From the NCBI RefSeq assembly GCF_029873635.1, contig NC_080418.1, forward strand, positions 151,335,748 through 151,399,747: 64,000 nucleotides of DNA, written 5' to 3'. Origin of the DNA: Malania oleifera. Taxonomy: Eukaryota; Streptophyta; Magnoliopsida; Santalales; Ximeniaceae. Shown here in pieces: positions 11,078-22,761 of the stretch. The notes beneath the pieces were generated by a model. The model searched no databases and was not told the DNA's origin. It saw only the letters and a list, made by a program, of their open reading frames with translations. Position 1 is the stretch's first letter; the number at the start of each line of letters is the position of its first letter. The position numbers were made by a program, and so were the translations under genes.

Positions 11078-13327
11078 ATATGATATATAAATATAAGTAT
11101 ATGATATTTAAGTTAAAGTAAGTAAAAAAAAAAAGAGGAAGCTAGAAGCTTCCTTTAGATTTCAACTTGAAATATGAAATCTGAGTTGATGCAGAGAGTT
11201 GCGCCCCCCCTGAACATCCTTCGTCATCTCCGTGAATGCCCCTCTCTCTCTTCCCTAATTTCTCGACGAATATTCGACTGACTGGGAAACGGAAGGTTTC
11301 GTTGGGTTCCTAACTCCACCACTGACATTTCTACTGGAGCGAATTTGTCGTGAGAGCGGCGTAAGCACCACTCCTGGGGAAAGGTATAATTCCCTTAATT
11401 TCTCAATTTCTTATTAAATTTGCTATTAAATCGACAATCAGGCACCACCATGGGGTCCTAGTCGTGATCGTTGTCATTTTGACATAAGTAAAGTTCCAAT
11501 TGGGGTTTTTTAGACCCTACTCCAAAGTGAGAGTGAGATTTGAGAAATTTGGTAATTTGGCTAAATTTAAGGGCATATTTATTTATTTATAATTTATGGC
11601 ACTAGGAAATATTAAAATAATATTTTATTTAGGGTTAATTTAATGGAATTAGGATTTTTAATTCAGGGTTCAGGTGAGCGCCGCAGGTATTTTTTGGGAT
11701 CCCTATTGGTGTATTTCAAAAAATCACGTAAGGGGGAAATTTATATATTAAATCAATTTTTTCATGAATTAAAAATGATTACGTGTTATTTATGTATATA
11801 TGTTTTTATGTGGGTTTAAAATGTCAGCCATGAAATTTATGTTTTCTGAGCCAAGATTTGTCGATATAGTTATGTATATGTGAAAGTGAACGAATGAAAG
11901 TGAAAAGAATTTTTTGATGAATTAAATAAGAAATGAAATGTATTTTGAGCATATAAATGTTAAATGTGGGTTGGCTTATTTTATGAGAAATATGTATGAA
12001 TTTTACTACTAAATTGTGTGGCATGAGAATCTGTGCAAATTATATGTTAAATGTATGAGATGCAGGCTAAGTAAGTAAAGCAATGAGAATAAAATATGAT
12101 ATGGACAATGTCGCTTGTGTATGTTAAATTCAACCATGTAAAGGTACGATAGTTGAAAGTTGGGTTAGCAGATTTTAACGCATTTCTATGTGGACTAACT
12201 TATGACGGCCAAAAAGTGGCTTTAGTACAAAGGAATGAAATGAAAATGTTATGAGATGAAATAACAAGGAATGACAATGCAATGAAATGAAATGTGAAAT
12301 GTGAATGATACAAATGGAAAAGAGTCACTTAAAGTGAAATGCAAGGAAATGTTAAGTTATAAACATGAAAGAATGTGAATGATTGAATAACGATGAAAAG
12401 AATGATATATTATGATATTAGAAGTATCTATGTATGTAAAACATGTTACGATTGGGCGAGGCATACTCTTCGCCTAAGGGCTTGCAGAGTAAGGCGAGTG
12501 TACTTGTAGCTTCAGATGTGGCAGTAGCTGCATAACGCACTGGGGCAGAGGGAACCTACTTGTATGAGCAGGTAGAATTCCCTATCCTTAGGGCCTTTGT
12601 CGGTAAACTATTGTTGAATGCGTGAGTACGAGATCAAGTTAACACTTGAGGGCTTACTGAGTAAGGTGAGTGCTCTAGTATGCTTCAGTAGTGACCTTCG
12701 AGTTACCTAAGTATCAGAGCAGAGGGGTACTACTTGTATGGGCGGGTAATCACCCCTATCCTTGGGTAATCTCGTGGGTAAACCTTTGCAAGTGATTGTT
12801 AGGTTCAGAAAATGACTTTCAGTATTATGTTAATGATTTGCAAATATTATAAAATGACATGTATAATCTCACGATGGCCACACGCTAAGTTTAATATATT
12901 ATTTTTTTCCTTACTGAGATGTGTCTCACCCGAATATGAATTCATATTTTTCAGGATTTCTTCGAGATCGAGCTTTGAGAGCTCTAGCTTTTTATAGCAT
13001 TATTGGGAATTAGGAAAAGAAAAAGGTATATTTCTACGTTAATTTTGGAGAATGTAAATATTTAAGTTTTATGTCTTTATGTTTTAAGGCTATTGAGTAA
13101 GAAATGATTGTGAAAATACTGAATTGTTTTGGGAGTTATGTAGATTTATGGAAATGTAGGTGATGGATGATTTATTATGGATTATAGTTAGAATTAGTAA
13201 ACTCTGATATTATGTTATATGGAGTTTATGTTTATGTTTTCCGCTATGTATATGTTGATGATGGATTATCATGGATTTTATCAGGTATAACGCGTTGGAC
13301 CCAGATTTAAGGGTTCGGGGTGTTATA
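10762..13327 (+). mobile_element. LTR 4, probable solo LTR (AT-rich hairpin family)
   Basis: A plus-strand LTR of 2566 bp runs from TGTGATAACCCG to about GGGGTGTTATA. The flanks CCACA (10757-10761) and CCATA (13328-13332) fit a target duplication with one mismatch. It contains TA-rich repeats (11020-11075), a pair of short hairpins at 11143-11187, a CT-rich leader and splice-like sites: donor 11384, acceptor 11666, donor 11728 and acceptor 12954. The predicted middle exon is 61 nt. It is inserted in the reverse-oriented LTR 5. Confidence 0.83.
11020..11075. repeat. (TA)n microsatellite
   Basis: A TA dinucleotide run lies in the U3 of LTR 4. Comparable TA runs occur at 3330-3350, 19338-19350, 20197-20220, 49988-50012, 57969-58020 and 63950-63980, all inside LTRs. 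Confidence 0.88.
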
Positions 13328-14605
13328 CCATACAAGTAGCACCCCTCTGCTCTGATATTTAGGTAATCCTAAGGTTACTACTAAAGCATACAAGGACACT
13401 CACCTTACTCAGTAAGTCCTCAAGTGTTAGATTGATCTCGTACTCACATAGTTCATACAAAAGTTTACCTGCGAAGGCTTATAAGAATAGAGAAATCTAC
13501 CCGCCCATACAAGTAGTTTTCCTCTGCCCTAACACATTATGCAGCCTACTGCTACACCTGATACAACCAGGGCACTCACCTTTCTCAGCAAACCCTCGGG
13601 CGAAGAGTTTGCCTTGCCCAAACGTAACATGTGCTACTAGCATAAGTACTGATAATACCATAATACATTATTTTGTTTGCCATTATTCTGCATTTCTCAA
13701 TTGTTCATGTTTCCATCTTTTACTTTTCATTTCATTTCTCTTTACGTGGCCCTTTTCCATTTTACATTGTTCACATTTCACATCTCATTTTCATTTCATT
13801 CATTTCCATTTTTATTTCATTTCATTTCATTTCATTTCTTACCTACATCTTTCAGCTGTTTTACCCAACATTTTTCAGCTGTCATACATTTATCCAGCAT
13901 CTTTCAACTATTTTACCCAACATTTTTAGCTATCATACATTTACCCAGTATCTTTCAGTTGTTTTATCCAACATTTTTCAGCTGTCATACATTTACCCAG
14001 CATCTTTCAGTTGTTTACACGGTTGCATTAACACACACAAGAAGCATATTTCATATAACATTTTCATACTCAGTTCATTTCTTGAATATCATACATCTCA
14101 TACATATATCGTATTTCCACACAACACTCCTACTTACTCATGTCACACTATTTAGCCGTAAAATTCATATATATTTCCTATAAAATAAGCCAACCCACAT
14201 TTAACATTTACATACTAGAAAAATACCTTTAATTTCTTACATAATTATTCTAAAAAATGTTTTACTTTCACCAGTTCAATTTCACATATACGTATCTAAT
14301 AAACAGCCCTAAACTGGGAAAAACATAATTTAAATGGTTGACATTTTAAACCTAGACCGAAACATATACACGTATATATAACATAATTCATTTTCCACTA
14401 AATTCATAAAAAATTTGGTTTAATATATATTTTCCCCCTTACCTGGTTTCTTGAACTACGCCAACAAGGACCCCGAAAAGATACCTGCGACGCTCACCCA
14501 AACCCTGAAATAAAATTCTAGTTCCATTAAATCAACCCTAAATAAAATATTATTTTAATATTTCCTAGGGCCATAAATTCCAAATAAATGGTTATACCCT
14601 CAAAG
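13328..14605 (-). mobile_element. Minus-strand LTR 5, second part
   Basis: This is a continuation of the reverse-oriented LTR. In reverse complement it holds, in order, the donor-like CAGGTAAGGGG, a minisatellite of about 22-28-bp units around CAGCTGAAAAATGCTGGGTA, a GAAAT-rich tract and the conserved ACTGAGTAAGGTGAGTG block. It breaks off near 14605. Long apparent reading frames here on the plus strand are read through simple-sequence DNA antisense to the LTR and are not genes. Confidence 0.82.
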
Positions 14606-15850
14606 ATATATAAATATATATATATATAATATTAAAATAATATATATTAAATGTAATAAGATGGATTGGATTTCGTTTTGAAATCCAATTCCATCTTCAG
14701 CCTCTCTGTGTCTCTCTCAATCTCTATCTTTTGCGTCTGTCACTTTCCCTTTTCTCTGTCTCTGTCTCACTCCTCCGTCCTCCTCCTCTTTCTCCTTAAT
14801 TTCGTCGGTCTAACGAGCGCCAATTGGATTCCTAACTCTGCCATCGATATTTCTACTGTAGCGAATTTGTCGTGGGCACCATTCTTGGGGTAAGATAAAT
14901 TTTCCCTAATTTCTCAATTTCTCCTTAGATCTTCAGTCAAATCAACGATCAGGCACCACCATTGGGTCCTAGTCGTCATTATCGTTATTTTGACTGGAGT
15001 AAATTTCCAATTAGGATTTTCTAGGCCCCACTCCAAAGAGAAAATGAGATTTAATTGGAATTTATGACCCTATGAAATATTAAAATAATATTTTATTTAT
15101 GGTTGATTTAATGGAACTAAGATTTTATTTCCGGGACCGGGTGAGCGCTGCAGGTATCTTTTCGGGGTCCCTATTGGCGTAGATCAAGAAACCAGGTAAG
15201 GGGGAAAATATATATTAAATTAGAATTTTTATGAATTTAATGGAAAATGAATTGTGTTATATATACGTGTATATATTTCGGTCTAGGTTTAAAATGTCAA
15301 CCATTTAAATTATGTTTTTCCCAGTTTCGGATTGTTTATTAGATACGTATATGTGAAATTGAACTGGTGAAAGTAAAACATTTTTCAGAATAATTATGTA
15401 AGAAATTAAAGGTATTTTTCTAGTATGTAAATGTTAAATGTGGGTTGGCTTATTTTATAGGAAATATATATGAATTTTACGGCTAAATAGTGTGACATGA
15501 GTAAGTAGGAGTGTTGTGTGGAAATACGATATATGTATGAGATGTATGATATTCAAGAAATGAACTGAGTATGAAAATGTTATATGAAATATGCTGCTTG
15601 TGTGTATTAATGCAATCGTGTAAACAGTTGAAAGATGTTGGGTAAATGTATGACAGTTGAAAAATGTTGGGTAAATGTATGACAGCTGAAAAATGCTGGG
15701 TAAAACAGCTAAAAGATGTTAGGTAAAACAACTGAAAATGCTGGGTAAAACAACTAAAATATGTTAGGTAAAACAGTTGAAAGATGCTAGGTAAATGTAT
15801 GACAACTGAAAAATGTTAGGTAAAACAGCTGAAAGATGCGAAGTATGAAA
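13825..15850. repeat. Large inverted repeat formed by head-to-head LTRs
   Basis: The arms 13825-14605 and about 15050-15850 are reverse complements with only scattered single-base differences. For example, the arm end reading TTACCTGGTTTCTTGA appears reversed at 15190. The spacer of about 450 bp is the leader region of the right-hand LTR. Each arm contains the minisatellite and the donor-like site. Confidence 0.85.
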
Positions 15851-15856
15851 TGAAAT
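14606..15856 (+). mobile_element. LTR 6 fragment (AT-rich family)
   Basis: This plus-strand LTR portion is truncated at both ends. It starts with a 12-bp hairpin (GGATTGGATTTC and its complement, 14662-14691). A CT-rich leader and the donor-like GGGGTAAGAT at 14890 follow. At the middle-exon acceptor, CAG has become CCG (about 15131). The donor CAGGTAAGGGGG (about 15194) precedes the minisatellite at 15611-15840. It ends abruptly against a plus-strand integrase fragment at 15857. Confidence 0.78.
15611..15840. repeat. LTR minisatellite (CAGCTGAAAAATGCTGGGTA-type units)
   Basis: About nine tandem units of two interleaved lengths (about 22 and 28 bp) share CTGAAA-ATG-TGGGTAAA. Related arrays occur at about 13850-14030 (reverse) and 21503-21668, while LTR 4 has a single related unit near 12146. 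Confidence 0.82.
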
Positions 15857-16440
15857 GGTCGGAGGTGTCAGTCTCCTTTATATTGGGACGAGGTCGATGA
15901 ACGACAAATATTGGGTCCGGAACTCATATAGCAAGCTTCTAAGAAGGTCAGGTTGATCAGGGATAGGATTAAATCAACTTAGAGTCGGCAAAAGAGTTAC
16001 GCAGATGTTCACCGTTGTGAGTTGGAATTCGAGGTTAAGGGTAAGATATTTCTGAGAATCGCTCCAATGAAAGGGGTGATGAGATTCGGAAAGAAGGGCA
16101 AGTTGAGCCCGAGGTATATCAGACCATTCGAGGTATTGGAACAAGTGGATCTGGTGGCCTACATGATTGCACTACCCCTAGCGCTCTCGAGGATCCATGA
16201 TGTGTTTCACGTATCCATGTTGAGGAGGTACGTGCCAGATCCGTCACATGTGATTAGTTACGAATCCTTAGAGATTGAGGATGCTTTGGCGAATGAGGAG
16301 ATACCCGTTCAGCTTCTGGACTGTAAAGTTCAGAAGTTGCGTACCAAGGAGATACCGTTAGTGAAGATATTATGGCGGAATCACGCGATTGAGGAAGCTT
16401 CTTAAGAGTTAGAGACGAAAATACACCAAAAATATCCGCA
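15857..16440 (+). pseudogene. Ty3/gypsy (Tekay-like) integrase C-terminus
   Basis: This plus-strand polyprotein end is homologous to 488-1232. It shows the IGTRSMNDKYWV-type region, the ADVHRCELEFEVK stretch (across frame breaks) and a long open frame 16022-16405. That frame contains the integrase C-terminal beta-barrel, HDVFHVSMLRRYVPDPSHV and the chromodomain-like LVKILWRNHAIEEAS. A TAA replaces the Trp codon of the usual EEASWELE, and the reading then continues to KYPQLF. The 5' nine-tenths of the element is missing, replaced by LTR 6. Confidence 0.87.
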
Positions 16441-16744
16441 GTTGTTTTGGGTAGTAGTTTCGATAACAGTGTTGGTATGGGTATGCATGTATGTATGTAA
16501 TACTCTGTTATCATAGTAGTATTGTGTGGTCAGTATCTGGAAGAGTTTTGTAATGTTGTGAGCTCCTAAGACAGTGTATGTATGTAACCACGATATTCCT
16601 CCGCCATAAGTGAGGGTATGTATGTATTTGGGATGGGGCTGCTATGTGGGTGGCCACTAGTTCTTCCTGGAGTCGGGTATGCGTTTGGGTATGTAATTTA
16701 GCTGGTAAGTGAGAGATTACAAATTTCAAGGACAAATTTTTTGT
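16441..16744 (+). other. 3' non-coding region of the truncated Ty3/gypsy element
   Basis: The stretch between the integrase end and the polypurine tract is non-coding. The block around CCTCCGCCATAAGTGAGGG (16600) is conserved, reversed, at about 371-389, so both elements share a 3' region. No further open frame was recognised. Confidence 0.6.
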
Positions 16745-16757
16745 AAGGAGGGGTGGT
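16745..16757 (+). other. Polypurine tract
   Basis: AAGGAGGGGTGG lies immediately before the LTR start TGTACGAACCC. This is the position expected of the plus-strand primer of reverse transcription, and it marks the following LTR as a 3' LTR. Confidence 0.8.
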
Positions 16758-17082
16758 TGTACGAACCCAACCCGAGATATGTGGATTGACTAAATAGTGA
16801 AAGGGTAAAAAGGTAAATTTTGTAGGCTTCGTCGACGAAGCCATTGTTCTCGTCGATGAAGGCCCTCATACTCTTTGTCACTGAAATTCAGAGTCTTTTC
16901 AATGAAGAGATACCGAACGTGTTTTAAAATATTGGAATAGGGTTCGTCGCTAAAGGGGCCGATTTATTGACGAAATGTATGAATGATTCATCGACGAAGG
17001 CGCAATCTCGTCGACGAGGTTGGTCGGGTCAAAGGGGTTATAAATATCTGTTTCATTTGCTCGTTTGCAAATTAAGTCAAGA

Positions 17083-17113
<31 letters not shown>

Positions 17114-18600
17114 TAGAACTAGTGGGATCTTTCTCTCTCTTCGATTCTTCGCCATTCATCACCTGATTCGGTGATCCGATGTTACTACATTGATCAGGGG
17201 AGGAATCTCTACGTTTTTAGCATATTAGAAAGTCGTTTTAAGGATTTTAGGGTTTTGACCCAAAACCGAGATAAGGGTCCGATATCAATTTTGTTTTAGA
17301 ATATATATATAGTAGTACGAGTTGTAGTGAAGTATAGGTCTTGGATGTTTAGGTTTTGTTGTCTTGGTTCATAGTTTTGGAGCCGTAAAGTTCGTATTTT
17401 GGTATTTAGGAAAGGTAAGGGGATTTTGTTTATATCCGTTTATTTTTGAAATCGGGATCAATAAACGTGTAGTTTACGATTGTATGTATGTTTTGATTAC
17501 TTATTTGGGAAAATCTATCGGGTGAAATTGCAATATTTTAGGGTTACAATTTTTGGGAAAATTTGGGGGTTTTGGGTATCATCTCTATTTTGTTGGAGAA
17601 ATCGTATGTTGTATTAAAACCGTAGTATTGAGATGACCGTACCCATATTTGTATTAAACTGTATTCTTGAACTGAAAAACGATATGATTTGTTGTATACT
17701 CAAATAAGTGTGGAATGAATTGTCGTATGTAAATGTTTCAGGTTTTGTAAAAATAGCTAGTGGCAGCTAATTACCGTACGTTGATGAGTATAAGGACATG
17801 AGTTCCAAGATGGTTCCAGGTTTTGTGAAATCATATAGTGGCAGCTAATTACCGTACACTGAATCAGTTAGCGGCGGCTAATTACCGTACGCTGACGCCA
17901 TGTCTCGGCTAATTATCATGGGCGAGAGTGTCTGACTCTATATCCGAGGGTGTGAAATATCGCCTGTTCTTTCCGACTGGTCACCGATGGGTGTGCTACA
18001 CCATATGGCAGCGATATTGCTGCGAGGCTTCGGTTATCGCAGGGTATCAGGTGCTTGAGTGTGATAACACTGATCGCATGTTTGGTATCGTATATATTGG
18101 AACGGATTTGTGAAAAATATTGGAACTGTATTGAACTGTATCGTATCGTATTGTATTGTGCTATGTTTTATGCCGAAATAATACTCGTATGCCACACACT
18201 GATATAACTTGCTTTCTTCCTTACTAAAAGGTGTCTCACCCCGAATATACAAATGTTTTTCAGGTCCTTCGGGTAGTTGAAACTAGCATCCTAGCGTCTG
18301 AAAGCAAGGGTGTCGTTTAGCTACATTTAGTACCTGTGTAGGTATGAGTTTTGTAACTGGGTTGTCATTGTTGGATTTTGTAGACACCTGGGGTATGTAC
18401 TGTAACTTTGGGAATGTACATTCTAGTTCTGTATAGACTCTGATATGATATGATGTATGTATAGAAAGAACATTTTCCGTTACGTATTTGATGAGTATGG
18501 ATATGTATGTGAATGTGTATAGGGTTCACGTGTACCCCACGGGGTTGGACCCTCATTCAGTATTGTATCATGTATGTTTAATTGATACAGAGACATATTA
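16758..18600 (+). mobile_element. 3' LTR 8, first part (GTCGAC-palindrome family)
   Basis: The LTR starts TGTACGAACCCAACCC after the polypurine tract and is interrupted at 18600 by LTR 9, with its end at 23951-24003. U3 has TCGTCGACGA palindromes (16830-17015) and TATAAATA at 17039, followed by a CT run (17083-17110). Leader signals are a mutated first donor (GAG|ATAAGG at about 17271), acceptor 17352, donor 17415, acceptor 18263 and donor 18342. The middle exon would be 62 nt. Around 17755-17900 is a short array of GGCAGCTAATTACCGTACG units. Confidence 0.85.
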
Positions 18601-19465
18601 TGTGACGACCCGAAGAATAATGATATTTAAATAATAAAGAGGGAGGGAAATGAAAACAAAAACAGAAGGAGGCAGCAAACTTCGTTGACGAACACAGGGG
18701 ATTCGTCGACGAGGGTACAAAATGGTCTCGTCGACGAGGGCATGTTTCGTCAACGAGAAGATACCGAGAGAATGTTTTGGGCAATTCTAAATTTCGTTGA
18801 CGAAGGGGAGAGTTCGTCGATGAATTGCCTATTAGACTCGTCGACGAGATGACGTGGCTCGTCGACGAAGGCCATAGTATAAATAGCTCTAAACTTGGTT
18901 TACTCATAGAAAAATCAACGCAAATCTTCCCCTTTCTCTCCTACGGTCTCTCCTCCATCTCTCTTCGATTTCGGTCCCGTTGTTCGCCGGATCGATGATC
19001 TAAGGCTACCACGACGCTCCTGGCGAAGTTCTCTTCAAGTCTGTTGGGGCGGATCGTTGGTGGGATCGAGTCGAATTTCTCCCCATAATTAGGGTAAGGC
19101 CTTTTATTCAGTTTGGCCTTCTAGCAGTTGTAGGAAATGATGGAGACAAAGAAATAATGATATTCTTTTCTGACGAATGTTGTTTTTAAGGAGTTAAGTG
19201 GGAAACCCTGCGGGTATAGGATAGATATTCATAATGGGCTTTCCAGTAGTCAGGTAAGGAAAATATGCTCTGCTAGGAAACCCTTTTATGATTTCAGTAC
19301 GAACTATATGTTTTTATCAAATTAGTATTCAGATTATATATATATATATAGTTTCCAAAACTTGATTGTAATGCCCCAACCTAGGTCTGTCAGGGAGCAC
19401 TGCATCTTTCCTCCTCCACCTGGACCAGACAACAGGGGGCGGGCCTTATCGGACTAATGACTAGC
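18601..19465 (+). mobile_element. LTR 9, first (duplicated) 5' part plus head of LTR 7
   Basis: The segment begins TGTGACGACCCGAAG and runs through U3 palindromes, TGACGTGGC (18850), TATAAATAG (18878) and the leader. It reaches an LTR-7-like start at about 19368 (TGTAATGCCCC), then breaks at 19465 and restarts with a second copy. It is one half of a tandem duplication with a period of 858-871 bp. This half is redundant, while the second copy continues into the rest of LTR 7 and LTR 9. Confidence 0.82.
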
Positions 19466-20237
19466 CCCGAAGAATAATGATATTTAAATAATAAAAAGGG
19501 AGGGAAATGGAAACAGAAACAGAAGGAGGCAGCAAACTTCATCAATGAACACAGGGGATTCGTTGACGAGGGCACAAAAGGGTCTCGTCGACGAGGGCAT
19601 GTTTTGTCGATGAGAAGATACCGAGAGAATGTTTTGGGTAATTCTAAATTTCGTCGACGAAGGGGAGAGTTCGTCGACGAATTGCCTATTTGACTCGTCG
19701 ATAAGATGACGTGGCTCATTGACGAAGGCCGCAGTATAAATAGCCCTAAACTTGGTTTAATCGCAGAAAAATCAATACAAATCTTCCCCTCTCTCTCTCC
19801 TACGGCCTCTCCTCCATCTCTCTTCGATTTTGGCCCCGTTGTTTGCAAGATCGACGATCTAAGGCCACCACGACGCTCCTGGTAAAGTCCTCTTCAAGTC
19901 TGCTGGGGCGGATCGTTGGTGGGATCGAGTCGAATTTCTCCCCATAATCAGGGTAAGGCCTTTTATTCAGTTTTTGACCTTCTAGCAGTTGTAGGAAATG
20001 ATGGAGACAAAAAAATAATGATATTCTGTGCTGACGAATGTTGTTTTTAAGGAGTTGAGTGGGAAACCCTGCGGGCGTAGGATAGATATTCAGTATGGGC
20101 TTTCTAGTAGTCAGGTAAAGGAAATATGCTATGCTAAGAAACTCTTTTACGATTTCAGTACGAACTATATGTTTTTATCAAATTAGTATTCAGATTATAT
20201 ATATATATATATATATATACAGTTTACAGAACTTGAT
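19466..20237 (+). mobile_element. LTR 9, second copy of the 5' part
   Basis: It repeats 18608-19367 with scattered differences, including a longer TA run at 20197-20220. TGACGTGGC is at 19707 and TATAAATAG at 19735, the same 28-bp offset as in the other copies. Splice-like sites are donor 19953, acceptor 20051 (AAG) and donor 20115, giving a 63-nt middle exon. LTR 7 is inserted at 20238. Confidence 0.83.
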
Positions 20238-22761
20238 TGTAACACCCTAACCTGGGTCTGCCAGGCAGCATTGCATCTCTCCTCCTTCACCTGGACCAGA
20301 CAACGAGGGGCGGGCCTTATTGGACTAATGACTGGCCCCACAGATCAACACGTGTCCTTTTCAGTGTGTTTTGTCCTCACTCACACACTTCCTAAAAAAA
20401 CTTCCCAGGAGGTCACCCATCCCAATATTGTTCCAAGGCAAGCACGCTTAATTGTGGAGTTCTTATGGGAAAACTTCCGAAAAAAAAGGTGCACCATGTT
20501 GATATGGGTAGTAACGTCTAATCTTTTTAAGTCTTTTCATCCATGGGATATCACATTCCTGAGATTCTCCTGCGCGCTCCAGCCACCTCCGTTTCTGTCT
20601 CTCTCATTCTCTCAATTTCTCGACGAGTTTGCAGCGAATCGGGAAACGGAAGGTGCCGTTGGATTCCTGGTTCCGCTGCCGACATTTCTACTAGAGCAGA
20701 TTTGTCATGGGAACGACTTAGGCCCTACTCCTAGGGAAAGGTAATTTTTCCCCATTTTCTCAATTTCTCTGTAAATATGCTATTAAATCGACGATCAGAC
20801 ACCACCACGGGGTCTTAGTCATTGTCGTCGTCATTTTGGCATAGGTAATTGTCCAATTGGGGTTTTCTAGGCCCTACTCCAAAGTGAGAGTGAGATTTGG
20901 GAAATTTGGAAAAATGGTTATATTTGCGGGTATTATTATTTATTTGGGAATTATGGCCATAGGAAATATTTAAATAATATTTTATTCAGGAATAATTTAT
21001 TAGAACTAGGAATTTAATTTCAGGGTCCAGGTGAGCGCCTTAGGCATCTTTTTGGGGTCCCTATTGGCGTAGTGCAAGAAATCAGGTAAGGGGAAAAATA
21101 TATATTAAACCAAAATTTTTATGAATTTAATGAAAAAACTAAATTATGTTATATATACGTGTATATGTTTCGGTATGGGTAAAATGCCAATTGTTTTAAT
21201 TATATTTATTCGAGTTTAAGGTTGTTTATTAGATATGTATATGCGAAAATGAACTGATGAAAGTGAGAAATAATTTGAGGATAATTATGTAAGAAATGAA
21301 AGGTATTTTCAGTATATAAACATTAAATGTTGGTTGACTTATTTTACAGGCAATGTATAAATTTTATTACTAAACTGTGTGACATGAGATTCTGTGCAAA
21401 TATATGTTAAATGTATGAGATGCAGGTTAAGTAAGTAATGCATTGTGAATAAAACATGATATGAACTATGCTGCTTGTGTTTGTTAATGCAACCATGTAA
21501 ACAACTAAAATTTGTTGGGTAAACAGCTGAAATATGCTGGGTAAAACAGCTGAAATATGTTGGGTAAAACAACTGAAAGTGGTTAGGTAAATGTATGACA
21601 GCTGAAAAATGCTGGGTAAATGTATGACAACTGAAATATGCTGGGTAAAACAGCTGAAAGATGTTGGGTATGAAATGAAATGAAATGAAAGGGAAATGAA
21701 TGAAATGAAAATGAAATGTGAAATGAGAACAATGTAAAATGGGAAAGAGTCACTTAAAGTGAAATGCAATGCAATGTTAAGCTATGAATATGAACAGATA
21801 TGTATGATTGAATAATGATAGAAATAATGATGTATTATGATATTAGAAGTATGTATGTACGTAGAACATGTTACGATTGGGCGAGGCGTACCTTTCGCCT
21901 ACGGGCTTGTTGAGTAAGGTGAGTACACTAGTAGTTACAGATATGGCAGTAGCAGCATTAATGTACTAAGGCAGAGGGAAGCTACTTGTATGGGCGGGTA
22001 GATTTCCCTATCCTTAGGGCCTTCGCCGTTAAACTTTTGTATGAATTGTGTGAGTACGAGATCAATTTATCACTTGAGGGCTTACTAAGTAAGGTGAGTG
22101 CCCTGATATGCTTTAATTGCGACCTTTGGGTTAGCTAAATATCAGAGCAGAGGGGTGCTACTTGTATGGGTGGGTAATCGCCCCTATCCTCGAGTAATCT
22201 CGTGGGTTAAACATTTGCATGTGTTTGATTAGGTTCAATGAATGATTTCAAAAATTATGTTAATGATTTTCAATTGTTAAATTTTATGTTGTTCTATAAA
22301 CTCATGTTAGCCACACACTGTTTTAATATATTGTTTCTCCCCTTACTGAGATGTGTCTCACCCGCATATAAATGTATTTCTTTTTCAGGATTTCCTCGAG
22401 ATCGAGCTTTGAGAGCTCGAGGTTTTTATAGCATTATAGGGAAATAGAAAAAGAAAAGGGTATATTCTTATGTTAGTTTTGGGGAATGTAAAAATTTATG
22501 TTTTATGTCTTTATATTTTAAAGCTATTGAGTAAAGAATGATTGTGAATATACTGAAATGTTTTGGGAGTTATGTTGATTTATGGAAATGCAGGTGATGA
22601 ATGATTTATTATGAATTATAGTTAGAATTAGTAAACTCTGGCGTTATGTTATGTAAGGACTATGATTATGTTTTTCGCTGCGTATGTTATGGATTATGAT
22701 TTATCAGGATATGATCAGGTATAACGCACCAGACCCAGGTTTAAGGGCTCGGGGCGTTACA
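20238..22761 (+). mobile_element. Solo LTR 7 (AT-rich hairpin family)
   Basis: A 2524-bp LTR from TGTAACACCCTAACC to GGGGCGTTACA has flanks TTGAT (20233-20237) and CTGAT (22762-22766), a target duplication with one mismatch. Splice-like sites are donor 20741, acceptor 21023, donor 21086 and acceptor 22388. Intron 1 is 283 nt, as in LTR 4, and the middle exon is 62 nt. A minisatellite is at 21503-21668, and TGAGATGTGTCTCA lies before the last acceptor. Host LTR 9 resumes at 22762. Confidence 0.87.

Noticed and set aside
13432..14183. Three overlapping plus-strand open frames of 160-168 codons
   Set aside because: They read through TTTCA-rich and minisatellite DNA antisense to LTR 5. The same peptide pattern recurs on the minus strand at 15483-15731 because of the inverted repeat. 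Composition and context give no sign of a gene.
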